DNA from: Ornithobacterium rhinotracheale
GTDB taxonomy: Bacteria; Bacteroidota; Bacteroidia; Flavobacteriales; Weeksellaceae
DNA: 64,000 nt
Direction: 5' to 3'
Assembly (NCBI RefSeq): GCF_004088395.1
Contig: NZ_CP035107.1
Location: 1,875,001-1,939,000 of the forward strand
This document shows, one piece after another, positions 19,201 through 28,968 of this stretch (positions are counted from its first letter, which is position 1; each line of letters starts with the position of its first letter). The notes under the pieces were generated by a model. It ran no database searches and was not told the DNA's origin. It worked only from the letters and a program-made list of their open reading frames with translations. Both the position numbers and the translations under genes were made by a program.

Positions 19201-19404
19201 TTATTTTGCTTGTGATTCATTTAGTTTCTTAGTCAATTCCGTATTCAATCTCGCAATCGTTTTGCGTAAGTTACGCAATTGGATTGGGTTTTCAATAGGA
19301 GACATTCCATGATTAATTTTCAACAAATCATAATTCGCCTTCTCTTCTGCGATTTTGTCTCTTAATTCTTCTACTGTTAATTCCTTAATATCTGATGCTT
19401 TCAT
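19201..19404 (-). CDS. rpmC: Ribosomal protein L29
   Basis: A 67-residue helical protein ([22 protein letters not shown]..., [19 protein letters not shown]). It lines the polypeptide exit together with L23. It lies between rplP and rpsQ. Confidence 0.95.
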   Translation of the reverse strand: MKASDIKELTVEELRDKIAEEKANYDLLKINHGMSPIENPIQLRNLRKTIARLNTELTKKLNESQAK

Positions 19405-19418
19405 TATATTCTCTTGTA

Positions 19419-19841
19419 TTAATCTTCTCTATAATCTCTTGCAACAACAAATTTAGTTTTAACAGGAAGCTTTTGTGCTGCCAAGCGCAATGCTTCTTCA
19501 GCAGTCGCTTTCGGAATTCCACCAACTTCGAACAAAATACGACCTGGGCGTACTGGTGCTGCCCAGTATTCTGGAGCACCTTTACCTTTACCCATACGCA
19601 CCTCTTGAGGTTTCTTGGTAATTGGCTTATCTGGGAATATTTTAATCCAAAGATTCCCTTCACGTTTCATATATCTAGTAGCAGCGATACGAGCTGCTTC
19701 AATTTGTCTTGCAGTTATCCATTTGTCTTCAAGGGCTTTAATTCCAAAAGTGCCAAATGCTAATTGAGTACCTCTGTAATCATTCCCTTTCCCTACATTT
19801 TTCTGCTGTTTTCTGAATTTAGTTCTTTTTGGTTGTAACAT
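19419..19841 (-). CDS. rplP: Ribosomal protein L16
   Basis: A 140-residue L16 ([20 protein letters not shown]..., [20 protein letters not shown]). It contacts the A-site tRNA region of the 50S. It lies between rpsC and rpmC. Confidence 0.97.
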   Translation of the reverse strand: MLQPKRTKFRKQQKNVGKGNDYRGTQLAFGTFGIKALEDKWITARQIEAARIAATRYMKREGNLWIKIFPDKPITKKPQEVRMGKGKGAPEYWAAPVRPGRILFEVGGIPKATAEEALRLAAQKLPVKTKFVVARDYRED

Positions 19842-19865
19842 GATTCAAATAAATCTTTAATTAGT

Positions 19866-20591
19866 TTATGATCTTTTACGACCACCACTGCGTTTTGTGC
19901 GTTCTCTACGCTTTCCGCCTGTTTTCTTATTTTTCTTTAAACCAGTAAGTGGAGATAATTCTCTCTTACCATACACTTCACCTTTCATTATCCACACTTT
20001 GATACCTAATCTACCATAAGTAGTGTGTGCTTCAGAAACATGATAATCAATATCAGCTCTAAATGTAGACAATGGAATTCTACCATCTTTATAAGTCTCT
20101 GAACGAGCCATCTCAGCACCATTTAAACGACCAGAGATTTGAACTTTAATTCCCTCTGCATTCATTCTCATTGCTGAGGCAATCGCCATCTTAACCGCTC
20201 TTCTGTAAGATATACGATTTTCTATTTGTCTTGCGATGCTTTCTGCAACTAATGTAGCGTCTAATTCAGGTCTTTTTATTTCAAAAATATTGATTTGAAC
20301 TTCCTTTCCTGTAAGTTTCTTCAACTCTTCTTTTAACTTATCTACCTCAGTTCCTCCTTTACCAATAATGATACCTGGGCGGGCAGTAGTTAAAGTTACA
20401 GTAATTAATTTTAATGTTCTTTCAATATAGATGCTAGATAAATTTGCTTTGGCTAAACGAACATTTAAGTATTTTCTAATTTTAGCATCTTCGGCAATTT
20501 TATCTCCATAGTTTCTACCACCATACCAGTTAGAATCCCAACCTCTGATGATACCTAATCTATTTCCTATCGGATTTGTTTTTTGACCCAT
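19866..20591 (-). CDS. rpsC: Ribosomal protein S3
   Basis: A 241-residue S3 with N-terminal KH domain ([19 protein letters not shown]) and C-terminal S3 domain ([20 protein letters not shown]), ending in a basic tail. It helps form the mRNA entry channel. It lies 2 bases after rplV. Confidence 0.97.
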   Translation of the reverse strand: MGQKTNPIGNRLGIIRGWDSNWYGGRNYGDKIAEDAKIRKYLNVRLAKANLSSIYIERTLKLITVTLTTARPGIIIGKGGTEVDKLKEELKKLTGKEVQINIFEIKRPELDATLVAESIARQIENRISYRRAVKMAIASAMRMNAEGIKVQISGRLNGAEMARSETYKDGRIPLSTFRADIDYHVSEAHTTYGRLGIKVWIMKGEVYGKRELSPLTGLKKNKKTGGKRRERTKRSGGRKRS

Positions 20592-20593
20592 AA

Positions 20594-21004
20594 TTATTGC
20601 TGATTCTCTTCGGTTCTACTTCCTAAAATTAAAGTCACATGATTAGATCTCTTTCTAATTCTGTGAGCTCTACCTCGTGGCGCTGGACGCAATCTTTTTA
20701 GTTGTCTTGCGCTGTCCACATACACTTCTTTCACAAATAAGTTAGCATCTTCTACATCAGCGTTCTCATTTTTGTTTTGCCAGTTGGCAATTGCTGATAA
20801 TAATAGTTTTTCTAATCTTACAGATGCTTCTTTCTTTGAATATCTTAAGATATATAATGCTCTGTTGACATTTTCGCCTCTAATAATGTCCGCTACGAGT
20901 CTCATCTTACGAGGAGAGGTAGGACAATTGTTTAGCTTAGCAAAAGCTAAACTTTTCTTAGATTCTTTTAATGCCTGAGCACTGTTATGTTTTCTAACTC
21001 CCAT
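20594..21004 (-). CDS. rplV: Ribosomal protein L22
   Basis: A 136-residue L22 ([20 protein letters not shown]..., [17 protein letters not shown]). Its beta-hairpin loop reaches the exit-tunnel constriction. It lies between rpsS and rpsC. Confidence 0.97.
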   Translation of the reverse strand: MGVRKHNSAQALKESKKSLAFAKLNNCPTSPRKMRLVADIIRGENVNRALYILRYSKKEASVRLEKLLLSAIANWQNKNENADVEDANLFVKEVYVDSARQLKRLRPAPRGRAHRIRKRSNHVTLILGSRTEENQQ

Positions 21005-21015
21005 AGCTCTCTATT

Positions 21016-21297
21016 TTACTTTTTACCTTTATTTTTAGCGTTACCTGCGTGACCTCGGAAAGTACGAGTAGGAGAAAACTCACCTAACTTATGACCAACC
21101 ATGTTTTCTGTAACATAAACTGGTATAAATTGCTTTCCATTGTGCACAGCTATGGTTTGACCAACAAAATCTGGCGATATCATAGATGCACGAGACCAAG
21201 TTTTAATAACAGTTTTCTTTCCGCTTTCTATATTAGCTTGGACTTTTTTCTCTAATTTATAGTGAATATAGGGTCCTTTTTTTAATGAACGTGCCAT
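21016..21297 (-). CDS. rpsS: Ribosomal protein S19
   Basis: A 93-residue S19 ([20 protein letters not shown]..., [18 protein letters not shown]). It is a 30S head protein paired with S13. It lies 3 bases after rplB. Confidence 0.97.
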   Translation of the reverse strand: MARSLKKGPYIHYKLEKKVQANIESGKKTVIKTWSRASMISPDFVGQTIAVHNGKQFIPVYVTENMVGHKLGEFSPTRTFRGHAGNAKNKGKK

Positions 21298-21300
21298 AGA

Positions 21301-22122
21301 TTATTTCTTTCTTCTTTGAATGATATACTTATTAGATGCTTTTTTCTTAGAACGTGTTTTATAACCTTTAGCTGGAATTCCATTTTTGTTTCTTGGAATA
21401 CCACCAGTAGCACGTCCTTCACCACCACCCATTGGGTGATCTACCGGGTTCATAACCATAGAACGAGTTCTAGGTCTTCTACCTAACCATCTGCTTCTAC
21501 CTGCTTTACCACTTACAATCAATTGATGGTCTGAGTTAGAAACAGCACCTACAGTCGCCATACATTCTACAAGGATTAATCTCACCTCTCCAGAAGGCAT
21601 CTTAATAGTAGCAAATTTACCTTCTCTTGCTACTAATTGCGCATAAGAACCAGCACTTCTCGCAATAATTGCTCCTTGACCTGGTCTTAATTCAATACAA
21701 GAAATCACAGTACCTAATGGTATGTTTTTCAATTTCATTGCATTTCCTACTTCTGTCTCAACACGCTCGCCGCTAGTGATTTTATCACCAACTTTCAATC
21801 CGTTTTGTGCAATAACATATCTTTTTTCACCGTCTGCATATTGTACTAGAGCGATGAAAGATGTTCTATTTGGATCATACTCGATAGAAACTACTTCAGC
21901 TTCTTCGTGTTTATCTCTTTTAAAATCGATGATACGGTATTTTTGTTTATGACCACCACCGATAAAACGCATTGTCATACGACCAGAGTTATTTCTACCT
22001 CCGGATTTGCTCTTACCTTTAGTCAAAGATTTCTCTGGCTTATTTGTAGTAACCTCCTCGTAATTGTTTACGATACGAAATCTTTGCGCTGGTGTTATTG
22101 GTTTTAATTTTCTTACTGACAT
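21301..22122 (-). CDS. rplB: Ribosomal protein L2
   Basis: A 273-residue L2 with the conserved C-terminal region [19 protein letters not shown], which contains the histidine region near the peptidyl-transferase centre. It lies between rplW and rpsS. Confidence 0.98.
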   Translation of the reverse strand: MSVRKLKPITPAQRFRIVNNYEEVTTNKPEKSLTKGKSKSGGRNNSGRMTMRFIGGGHKQKYRIIDFKRDKHEEAEVVSIEYDPNRTSFIALVQYADGEKRYVIAQNGLKVGDKITSGERVETEVGNAMKLKNIPLGTVISCIELRPGQGAIIARSAGSYAQLVAREGKFATIKMPSGEVRLILVECMATVGAVSNSDHQLIVSGKAGRSRWLGRRPRTRSMVMNPVDHPMGGGEGRATGGIPRNKNGIPAKGYKTRSKKKASNKYIIQRRKK

Positions 22123-22133
22123 AATTCTCTTAC

Positions 22134-22424
22134 TTAAATGTTACCGTATAAATCGATTTCCTGTCCTTCAGCTACTTCAATGATAGCTTTTTTCAATTTA
22201 TTAGTAGCACCTACTTGCAAACCAGACTTAGTATATCTTGTTTTAATTTTCGGCGCATAGATCATAGTCTTTACAGAAACTACTTCTACATTATATAGTT
22301 CTTGTATCGCTTTCTTAATTTCAATCTTGTTTGATTTAGTATTTACTAAGAAAGCATAACGATTATTTAACTCTGAATCGTTTGTAGCTTTTTCGGTAAT
22401 TACCGGCTTTAAAATTATACTCAT
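22134..22424 (-). CDS. rplW: Ribosomal protein L23
   Basis: A 96-residue L23 ([20 protein letters not shown]...). It sits at the tunnel exit and is the docking point for trigger factor and SRP. It lies between rplD and rplB. Confidence 0.96.
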   Translation of the reverse strand: MSIILKPVITEKATNDSELNNRYAFLVNTKSNKIEIKKAIQELYNVEVVSVKTMIYAPKIKTRYTKSGLQVGATNKLKKAIIEVAEGQEIDLYGNI

Positions 22425-22430
22425 AATCGA

Positions 22431-23060
22431 TTACTTTCTTAAATTTTCTTGAATTTTTTCTACTGAACTTTCAAACAAAACTAATTCCGCGGCATTCACA
22501 ATGTCGTAAGTTGTTAATTCTGAAAAGTTTACAACTTTAACATTTTGTAAATTTCGGGACGACAAATATACGAATTTATTTGGTTCTCCCAAGACAAATA
22601 AAGATTTTTTATTTGACAGAGATAGATTGCTCAACAATTCGTTAAAGTTTTTAGTTTTTGGTGCTTCAAAGTTGATATCTTCTACAACTTTCAGAGCATT
22701 GTCAAGAACTTTTTGGCTAAGTACCGATTTTTTAGCGACTCTCTTTTGAGATCTGTTTAATTTAAAACCATAATTTCTAGGTCTTGGACCAAATACTCTC
22801 CCTCCTCCTTTGAATAATGGGTTTTTGATATCACCAGCTCTTGCGCCACCTGTACCTTTTTGTCTTTTAATTTTTCTGGTACTTCCAGCAACTTCGCTTC
22901 TTTCTTTAGCCTTATGAGTTCCTTGTCTTTTATTTGCAAGATGTTGTTTAATGTCTAAGTAAACAGTGTGCTCGCTCGGCTCAATACCGAAGATTGCATC
23001 ATCTAGCTGAATCTTCTTAGCTGTCTCTTTGCCTAATTTGTCTAATACTACTACTTCCAT
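22431..23060 (-). CDS. rplD: Ribosomal protein L4
   Basis: A 209-residue L4 ([20 protein letters not shown] loop into the exit tunnel, [12 protein letters not shown]). Its start codon overlaps the last 10 bases of rplC, suggesting translational coupling. In E. coli L4 represses the S10 operon; whether it does here is unknown. Confidence 0.97.
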   Translation of the reverse strand: MEVVVLDKLGKETAKKIQLDDAIFGIEPSEHTVYLDIKQHLANKRQGTHKAKERSEVAGSTRKIKRQKGTGGARAGDIKNPLFKGGGRVFGPRPRNYGFKLNRSQKRVAKKSVLSQKVLDNALKVVEDINFEAPKTKNFNELLSNLSLSNKKSLFVLGEPNKFVYLSSRNLQNVKVVNFSELTTYDIVNAAELVLFESSVEKIQENLRK

Positions 23061-23677
23061 CTTCTTAATATTACATATGAATTTTTAGGACCAGGTACAG
23101 CGCCTTTTACGATAATAAGGTTCTTTTCCTCGTCTACTTTAACAACTTGTAAATTCTGAACAGTAACTTTTTTACCTCCCATACGGCCAGCCATTCTCAT
23201 TCCCTTGAATACTCTTGAAGGGTCTGAACCTGCTCCGATTGAACCTGGGGCTCTAAGTCTGTTGTGCTGACCGTGAGTTGATTGACCAACTCCACCAAAG
23301 CCGTGACGCTTAACAACACCTTGGAAACCTTTCCCTTTGGAAGTTCCAGTGATGTCCACATACTCACCTTCTTTGAATAAGTCAACTTTCACTTCTTGTC
23401 CTAAAGACAACTCATTTACAAAATCTCCATAAAATTCCACCAATTTATGTTTTGGTGTAGTGCCGGCTTTTTTAAAGTGCCCTGTAAGCGCTTTACCAGC
23501 ATTCTTCTCTTTCTTGTCATCGAAACCTAATTGAACAGAGCTATATCCGTCTGTCTCAACAGTTCTGACCTGCGTCACAACACAAGGACCTGCCTCAATG
23601 ATAGTACACGGAATATTCTTTCCGTTAGCATCGTACAGGCTTGTCATTGCGATTTTTTTTCCAATAATTCCTGACAT
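23051..23677 (-). CDS. rplC: Ribosomal protein L3
   Basis: A 208-residue L3 with the central segment [20 protein letters not shown] and [20 protein letters not shown]. It reaches the peptidyl-transferase centre. It is separated from rpsJ by 86 bases containing a strong hairpin, the widest gap inside the S10 part of the cluster. Confidence 0.97.
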   Translation of the reverse strand: MSGIIGKKIAMTSLYDANGKNIPCTIIEAGPCVVTQVRTVETDGYSSVQLGFDDKKEKNAGKALTGHFKKAGTTPKHKLVEFYGDFVNELSLGQEVKVDLFKEGEYVDITGTSKGKGFQGVVKRHGFGGVGQSTHGQHNRLRAPGSIGAGSDPSRVFKGMRMAGRMGGKKVTVQNLQVVKVDEEKNLIIVKGAVPGPKNSYVILRRWK

Positions 23678-23708
23678 TATAATTTATTAATTATTTTTTA
23701 GATAATAA

Positions 23709-23737
23709 TGCAGAGCAAGCCAAAAGCTTACTCTACA
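23709..23737 (-). promoter_or_regulatory. Conserved-looking hairpin in the rpsJ-rplC spacer
   Basis: A 12-bp stem (23709-23720 with 23726-23737, two G-U pairs as RNA) with a 5-base loop lies in the transcript between rpsJ and rplC. It is not followed by a clean T run. It could be a processing site, an attenuator or a repressor-protein site in the mRNA, or structural only. Confidence 0.5.
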
Positions 23738-23763
23738 TTTTTCATTTTATTATTTTACAAAAA

Positions 23764-24069
23764 CTACACTTTAATTTCCACTTCCACTCCACTTGGCAAT
23801 TCTAGTTTCATCAAAGCATCAACAGTTTTAGATGATGATGAATAGATGTCTAGTAGACGCTTGTGAGAGTTTAGCTCAAATTGCTCACGCGCTTTCTTAT
23901 TTACGTGAGGCGAGCGCAATACGGTAAAAATTCTCTTGTTGGTAGGCAATGGAATTGGACCATTAACCACTGCACCTGTAGTTTTTACAGTTTTTACAAT
24001 CTTCTCAGCAGATTTATCTACTAAATTATGATCGTAAGATTTAAGTTTTATTCTTATTTTTTGACTCAT
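23764..24069 (-). CDS. rpsJ: Ribosomal protein S10 / NusE
   Basis: A 101-residue S10 ([20 protein letters not shown]..., [20 protein letters not shown]). It also partners NusB/NusG in antitermination. It lies 8 bases after fusA, so the str and S10 operons are joined here. Confidence 0.97.
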   Translation of the reverse strand: MSQKIRIKLKSYDHNLVDKSAEKIVKTVKTTGAVVNGPIPLPTNKRIFTVLRSPHVNKKAREQFELNSHKRLLDIYSSSSKTVDALMKLELPSGVEVEIKV

Positions 24070-24077
24070 TGTTTCAA

Positions 24078-26204
24078 TTATTCTTCGTTACCTTTTGCTT
24101 TAGCTACTACTTCATCTGCTATATTTTGTGGAGCAGCTTCGTATTTCTCAAACTCCATAGTTGAAGTTGCACGACCAGAAGATAAAGTTCTTAAAGATGT
24201 TACATAACCAAACATTTCTGATAATGGCACAGTAGCTTTAATCACTTTAGCATTATTTCTATCGCTCATTCCTGAAGGCACACCTCTTCTTCTGTTCAAG
24301 TCACCTACGATATCTCCCATATTTTCCTCAGGAGTTAGGATTTCCAACTTCATAATTGGCTCCATAATCGCAGGTCTCGCTTTCTTAGCAGCTGCTTTAA
24401 ATCCAAGCTTCGCAGCCAATTCAAACGATAATTGATCTGAATCCACAGGGTGGAATGAACCATCTTTTAAGGTAATCTTCATTGAATCTACTTCATAGCC
24501 TGCTAATGGACCATTTTTCATAGCTTCTTTGAAGCCTTTTTCTACTGATGGAATATACTCTTTTGGAATGTTTCCACCTTTAATTTCATTGATAAATTGA
24601 AGACCAACGACACCCTCATCGGCAGGCTCAATAGTAAACACGATATCAGCGAATTTACCACGACCACCTGTTTGTTTCTTATAAGTTTCACGGTGTTCTG
24701 CACTACCCATAATAGCTTCTTTATACTCTACTTGAGGTTGTCCTTGGTTTACTTCCACCTTAAACTCTCTCTTCAAGCGGTCTACAATGATATCTAAGTG
24801 AAGCTCACCCATACCTGAAATTACAGTTTGCCCTGACTTTTCATCAGTTCTAACTTGGAAAGTTGGGTCTTCCTCAGCCAATTTAGCCAAAGCCATACCG
24901 AGCTTATCCATATCAGCCTTAGATTTAGGCTCAACTGCGATACCAATCACCGGGTCTGGGAACTCCATACTTTCTAATACAATTGGAGCGTTTTCTGCTG
25001 ACAAAGTATCCCCAGTTTTAATATCTTTAAATCCTACCGCTGCTCCGATATCACCTGCCTCGATGTATTCCAAAGGCTCTTGCTTGTTAGCGTGCATTTG
25101 GTAGATACGAGAGATACGCTCTTTATTTCCAGATCTATTATTTAAAACATAAGACCCTGCATCTAAATGCCCTGAATACGCTCTAAAGAATGCTAAACGC
25201 CCCACAAATGGGTCTGTCGCAATCTTGAATGCCAAAGCTGCAAAAGGCTCATCTACTGAAGGCTTTCTTATCTCTAACTCACCTGTATTTGGGTTAGTAC
25301 CTTCGATAGCTTCAATGTCAGTTGGCGCTGGCAAGTATCTACACACAGCGTCTAACATGAATTGAACACCTTTATTTTTAAATGAAGAACCACACATCAT
25401 CGGAATGATAGCCATATCCAATGTAGCAGCTCTTAACGCAGCGTGAATTTCTTCCTCAGTGATGCTATTTTCATCTTCCATGAATTTCTCCAAAAGCTCT
25501 TCATCATAAGCTGCAACCTCTTCAATGAGTTTTGCTCTAAGCTCAGCTGCTTGTTCTTTTAATTCTTCTGGAATTTCAATTTCATCAAAAGTAGCACCTT
25601 GTGTTTCATCATGCCACACGATAGCTTTATTTTTCACTAAATCTACCACCCCTTTAAAATCAGCCTCATCACCGATATTTAAAACGATTGGCACGGCGTT
25701 AGAACCTAACATTTCTTTTACTTGCGTACAAACTGCTAGGAAGTTAGAACCTTGACGGTCCATTTTATTCACAAAGCCTAATCTAGGCACTTTATAGTTA
25801 TCAGCTAATCTCCAGTTAGTTTCAGACTGAGGCTCAACCCCATCTACTGCACTAAACAAGAAAACCAATCCATCAAGTACACGCAAAGAACGGTTTACCT
25901 CCACGGTAAAGTCCACGTGGCCGGGAGTGTCTATAATATTGAAATGATAATCGTGGGCATTTGGCAATGGCTTACCATTATTTTTTGGGAATACCCAAGT
26001 ACAAGTAGTAGCAGCAGAAGTAATTGTAATACCTCTCTCAGCCTCTTGCTCCATCCAGTCCATAGTGGCGGCACCTTCGTGCACCTCTCCAATCTTGTGA
26101 GAACGACCTGTATAGAACAAAATACGCTCTGTAGTTGTAGTTTTCCCAGCATCAATGTGAGCTGCAATACCAATGTTTCTTGTAAATTTTAAATCTCTTG
26201 ACAT
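24078..26204 (-). CDS. fusA: Elongation factor G
   Basis: A 708-residue translocase GTPase of five domains. Motifs seen are [19 protein letters not shown] (P-loop), [12 protein letters not shown] (G3), NKMDRQGSN (G4) and the domain V region near [19 protein letters not shown]. It lies between rpsG and rpsJ. Confidence 0.98.
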   Translation of the reverse strand: MSRDLKFTRNIGIAAHIDAGKTTTTERILFYTGRSHKIGEVHEGAATMDWMEQEAERGITITSAATTCTWVFPKNNGKPLPNAHDYHFNIIDTPGHVDFTVEVNRSLRVLDGLVFLFSAVDGVEPQSETNWRLADNYKVPRLGFVNKMDRQGSNFLAVCTQVKEMLGSNAVPIVLNIGDEADFKGVVDLVKNKAIVWHDETQGATFDEIEIPEELKEQAAELRAKLIEEVAAYDEELLEKFMEDENSITEEEIHAALRAATLDMAIIPMMCGSSFKNKGVQFMLDAVCRYLPAPTDIEAIEGTNPNTGELEIRKPSVDEPFAALAFKIATDPFVGRLAFFRAYSGHLDAGSYVLNNRSGNKERISRIYQMHANKQEPLEYIEAGDIGAAVGFKDIKTGDTLSAENAPIVLESMEFPDPVIGIAVEPKSKADMDKLGMALAKLAEEDPTFQVRTDEKSGQTVISGMGELHLDIIVDRLKREFKVEVNQGQPQVEYKEAIMGSAEHRETYKKQTGGRGKFADIVFTIEPADEGVVGLQFINEIKGGNIPKEYIPSVEKGFKEAMKNGPLAGYEVDSMKITLKDGSFHPVDSDQLSFELAAKLGFKAAAKKARPAIMEPIMKLEILTPEENMGDIVGDLNRRRGVPSGMSDRNNAKVIKATVPLSEMFGYVTSLRTLSSGRATSTMEFEKYEAAPQNIADEVVAKAKGNEE

Positions 26205-26206
26205 AA

Positions 26207-26683
26207 TTAGAATCTAAAGTGTGAAAATGCTTTATTTGCTTCTGCCATTCTATGAGTCTCTACTCTTTTCTTAACAGCTGCGCCCTCTTCCTTAGAAGCA
26301 GCGATAATTTCAGCAGCTAATTTCTGAGCCATTGACTTCTCATTACGAGCTCTAGAATATTTAATCAACCATTTCATCGCCATAGAAATCTTTCTATCTG
26401 GGCGGATTTGCATAGGAATCTGGAATGTAGCTCCCCCAACTCTTCTTGAGCGAACCTCAACATGCGGCATAACATTAGTTAACGCGTCTTTCCAAACTTC
26501 CAAGGCATCTTTTTCTTCGTCCTCTTTTTTCTGTGCTACGATATCTATTGCATCGTAAAACACTTTAAATGCTACACTTTTCTTCCCGTCTAACATTAAG
26601 TTATTAACAAAACGAGTTACCAAAGTATCGTTAAACTTAGGATCTGGGAGTAAATGACGTTTTTTAGCTCTTGTCTTTCTCAT
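26207..26683 (-). CDS. rpsG: Ribosomal protein S7
   Basis: A 158-residue S7 ([20 protein letters not shown]..., [20 protein letters not shown]). It nucleates 30S head assembly. It lies 2 bases before fusA and 20 bases after rpsL. Confidence 0.97.
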   Translation of the reverse strand: MRKTRAKKRHLLPDPKFNDTLVTRFVNNLMLDGKKSVAFKVFYDAIDIVAQKKEDEEKDALEVWKDALTNVMPHVEVRSRRVGGATFQIPMQIRPDRKISMAMKWLIKYSRARNEKSMAQKLAAEIIAASKEEGAAVKKRVETHRMAEANKAFSHFRF

Positions 26684-26703
26684 TTCTTCTTAAGGATTAA
26701 AAA

Positions 26704-27078
26704 TTATTTTTTAGGACGTTTAGCTCCATACTTACTTCTTCTCTGCAAACGACCATTAACTCCCGCAGTATCTAATGCACCGCGCACAATGTGATAACGC
26801 ACACCTGGTAAATCTTTTACCCTTCCTCCTCTCACCAATACTATCGAGTGCTCTTGCAAATTATGTCCTTCACCACCGATGTAGGCATTCACCTCTTTAC
26901 CATTTGTCAAACGCACACGCGCTACTTTACGCATAGCTGAGTTTGGTTTCTTAGGTGTAGTAGTGTACACACGGGTACACACGCCTCTTCGCTGTGGACA
27001 ACTTTCCAAAGCAGCCGATTTACTCTTCTTAGTGAGTTTGTTTCTACCTTTTCTTACTAATTGCTGAATTGTTGGCAT
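26704..27078 (-). CDS. rpsL: Ribosomal protein S12
   Basis: A 124-residue S12 beginning [20 protein letters not shown]. The reading frame opens 18 codons upstream at 27132, but that would place the start within the leader hairpin; the family start is 27078. The streptomycin-related lysines are present in [11 protein letters not shown] and [10 protein letters not shown], so no resistance change is visible at those sites. It heads the ribosomal super-cluster. Confidence 0.96.
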   Translation of the reverse strand: MPTIQQLVRKGRNKLTKKSKSAALESCPQRRGVCTRVYTTTPKKPNSAMRKVARVRLTNGKEVNAYIGGEGHNLQEHSIVLVRGGRVKDLPGVRYHIVRGALDTAGVNGRLQRRSKYGAKRPKK

Positions 27079-27112
27079 ATTATATATAAAATATTCTTCG
27101 TTTTCAACCCTT

Positions 27113-27143
27113 AAAAAACACACCTTGTACATTAAAGGGTGTG
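27113..27143 (-). terminator. Terminator-like leader hairpin of the rpsL operon
   Basis: Just downstream of the rpsL -7 box, the minus strand reads CACACCCTT, a 9-base loop region, AAGGTGTG and TTTTTT. This is the shape of an intrinsic terminator (one bulged base in the stem) placed between promoter and first gene. It may act as an attenuator. Confidence 0.6.
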
Positions 27144-27173
27144 CAAAGGTATATCTTTTTATTTAATATACAA
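27144..27173 (-). promoter_or_regulatory. Promoter of the str-S10-spc-alpha cluster
   Basis: TTG (27171-27173, minus strand), exactly 19 bases of spacer, then TACCTTTG (27144-27151). This is a perfect match to the Bacteroidota consensus and is the only strong promoter seen upstream of rpsL. It lies at the very edge of the inserted phage-like cassette. Confidence 0.85.
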
Positions 27174-27251
27174 AGATTTATGCATATTATTTCACAAAAT
27201 CTACATTCAAAACACAAATGCAACGCTTGGATAAATTAAAGATAAAAGCGT

Positions 27252-27506
27252 ATGCAAACAGAAGAAATCAGACCCTTTTTGGTGGTGCAAAAGTACATAC
27301 CTATTCCCGCAAATTATTTAGAACCAAGACAATACATATATGAGTATGGTATTGTAGTACAGGTATTAAAACAAGAAAATAATGTTGAAGTGTTGTTTTC
27401 TGGTCGTTCGTGGATATCTTTTGATAATAACCATATGTTATATCATCGTGTGGTTGTAAAGAGAGAAGAAACCGATTTTATTGATTTAAAAAAAGAAAGC
27501 CGATAG
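27252..27506 (+). CDS. Small protein of unknown function, first gene of the phage-like element
   Basis: An 84-residue soluble protein (MQTEEIRPFLVVQKYIPIPA...), with no signal or membrane span. I do not recognise it. The predicted pattern is beta-rich followed by a charged C-terminus. It lies 58 bases before rep and its stop codon sits inside the base of the hairpin at 27500-27536. A role in replication or early control is possible from position only. No TAnnTTTG promoter was found between it and rpsL. Confidence 0.5.
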   Translation: MQTEEIRPFLVVQKYIPIPANYLEPRQYIYEYGIVVQVLKQENNVEVLFSGRSWISFDNNHMLYHRVVVKREETDFIDLKKESR

Positions 27507-27536
27507 GCTTTTGAGTGGGCTCGTCTCAAGTATCGG
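27500..27536 (+). other. Long hairpin before rep, candidate rolling-circle origin
   Basis: The 3' arm CTCAAGTATCGG (27525-27536) is continuous. The 5' arm is CCGATA (27500-27505), a 4-base bulge, then TTTGAG (27510-27515). The 9-base loop is TGGGCTCGT. An alternative shorter stem AAAGCC/GGCTTT overlaps the left arm. Position directly upstream of an HUH-type rep gene makes it a candidate double-strand origin; a regulatory or terminator role is also possible. Confidence 0.45.
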
Positions 27537-27564
27537 TAAAATCTAACGGCAAAAATCCCTGTAA

Positions 27565-28728
27565 ATGCGACAATATCAAGAGGTTAATAATTATTATTTG
27601 TGTGAAAAGGTTCAGCTTAGACCTTCTAGTTTGCTTCATTATAGTTATGTGATGGATTTGCGGAATTATGAGGTGGGCTACTCTCCTACTCTACGGCAGA
27701 ATTTGAATAGGGAGGCTACGGAGCTGGATGAGCTGAATGGGCTGGATGATGTTTCTGGGTTTGGGGGTATTGTGGGGTATGCGGAAAGGTATGCGGAGCT
27801 GTATAAGCAGAGGCAGGTGGATGTGTATAATGATAAGGGGCATGTTTTAAAGGACTTAGGAACGCTCTCGGATACTCAAGTAAGAAATATAAAGAAGTAT
27901 GCTATTTTATTTGCTGACGCAACGAAATCAAACAAGGACAAATATTTGTCGTTTGTAACGCTAACACTTCCTAGTAAACAAATACATCATGACAGAGTGT
28001 TGCGTAAAATACTGGCTAAATACCTTGATCATTTAAAAAAAGTCTATGGTTTAAAAAATTATCTCTGGAAAGCGGAGACGCAGAAGAATGGAAATATTCA
28101 TTTTCATGTGTTGATTGATACGCAAATTCCTCGCGGGGATATTCAAAGAATTTGGAATCAGTATATAAACAAATTTGGATATGTAGATAGATATTCTGAA
28201 AAGATGAGCCGCTTAACGGCTAAACAATATCTAGAAAAGTATGCTAAAAACTACAAGACGGAAAAAGACTGCATACTAGCCTACCAGCGCAACAAAAAAA
28301 TAAATTGGACTAATCCCCCAAGCACAAAGATAGAAACCCCAAAAAGCAAAAGAAATATAGTTGCCTATGTGGTGAAATATCTATTAAAGCAAGAAGAGAA
28401 TAAACGCCCGGTGATTGGTGCGGTGTGGGGTGCATCAAATAAGGTAAAAAAACTCAATTATTTAAATTTTGAAGTTAGCAGTTATTTAGAGGAGTTAAAC
28501 CATTTGCGTGAAAAATTGGAGTATGTGCCTACGGCAATACAATATGTTGAGTTGTATAAGGGGAAAGTATATCAGATGATTAGAAAAGGTTACCGAAAAC
28601 TTAACGAGCATTTAAAAATCTACCAAAAGGCTATAAAAAACCTACTGAATACTGATGTAAATATGAGTTTAGATAAATCAATGCAATTAATTTATGAGAG
28701 ACAATACCGACAACTTGCAAATAATTAG
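27565..28728 (+). CDS. Rolling-circle replication initiator (HUH endonuclease, microvirus VP4-like)
   Basis: A 387-residue protein. Motif 1 is FVTLTLP (130-136). Motif 2 is HFH (179-181) in the context NGNIHFHVLID. Motif 3 is YVVKYLLK (268-275) with candidate nicking tyrosines Y268 and Y272. This order and the YVxKY form are those of Microviridae VP4 and related ssDNA-phage initiators, which nick one strand and stay attached to its 5' end. The N-terminal 95 codons are markedly richer in G than the catalytic part, suggesting a mosaic gene. The 3' end overlaps the HTH gene at 28694. No helicase domain is present, so a host helicase would be needed. Confidence 0.85.
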   Translation: MRQYQEVNNYYLCEKVQLRPSSLLHYSYVMDLRNYEVGYSPTLRQNLNREATELDELNGLDDVSGFGGIVGYAERYAELYKQRQVDVYNDKGHVLKDLGTLSDTQVRNIKKYAILFADATKSNKDKYLSFVTLTLPSKQIHHDRVLRKILAKYLDHLKKVYGLKNYLWKAETQKNGNIHFHVLIDTQIPRGDIQRIWNQYINKFGYVDRYSEKMSRLTAKQYLEKYAKNYKTEKDCILAYQRNKKINWTNPPSTKIETPKSKRNIVAYVVKYLLKQEENKRPVIGAVWGASNKVKKLNYLNFEVSSYLEELNHLREKLEYVPTAIQYVELYKGKVYQMIRKGYRKLNEHLKIYQKAIKNLLNTDVNMSLDKSMQLIYERQYRQLANN

Positions 28729-28858
28729 TGCTAAGGAGCTAGCTAATTATTTGGGCGTAAGCTATTCCACTGCACGCATGATAAAAAAAGATATTTTAAG
28801 CCATTATAAAAAGAAATATCTAACGCTAAAGCTCGTAAAAAAATATTTTGATGATTAG
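28694..28858 (+). CDS. Small helix-turn-helix DNA-binding protein
   Basis: A 54-residue frame overlapping the last 35 bases of rep. Residues 11-32 (ISAKELANYLGVSYSTARMI) look like a classical helix-turn-helix of the MerR/excisionase type, followed by a lysine-rich tail. It is too short for most automatic ORF cut-offs. In an integrated phage it could control lysogeny, rep expression or copy number. Assignment is from motif and position only. Confidence 0.6.
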   Translation: MRDNTDNLQIISAKELANYLGVSYSTARMIKKDILSHYKKKYLTLKLVKKYFDD

Positions 28859-28932
28859 TGTCAAAAATTGGTATAAATCGCTTAAAAGTGGTAAAAAACG
28901 CTATAATTTAAAAAGTGCTTTTGCAGGCTCAA

Positions 28933-28940
28933 TATTTTTG
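28933..28940 (+). promoter_or_regulatory. Candidate -7 box before the structural genes
   Basis: TATTTTTG fits TAnnTTTG and lies 28 bases before the candidate coat-protein start. No TTG is found at the expected -33 position, so it is a weak call. Confidence 0.3.
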
Positions 28941-28968
28941 CTTTAGAGATTTAAAATAATAGATAAAA

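Noticed and set aside
27170-27197. dif-like sequence (ACAAAGATTTA, TGCATA, TTATTTCACAA) at the left edge of the phage-like element
   Set aside because: The central hexamer resembles dif, but it overlaps the rpsL promoter, only one copy is found, and dif is unlikely beside the origin-proximal ribosomal cluster. The near-repeat at 34182-34196 (13 of 14 bases in ATATACCAAGATTT) has a different centre and may be chance in AT-rich DNA.
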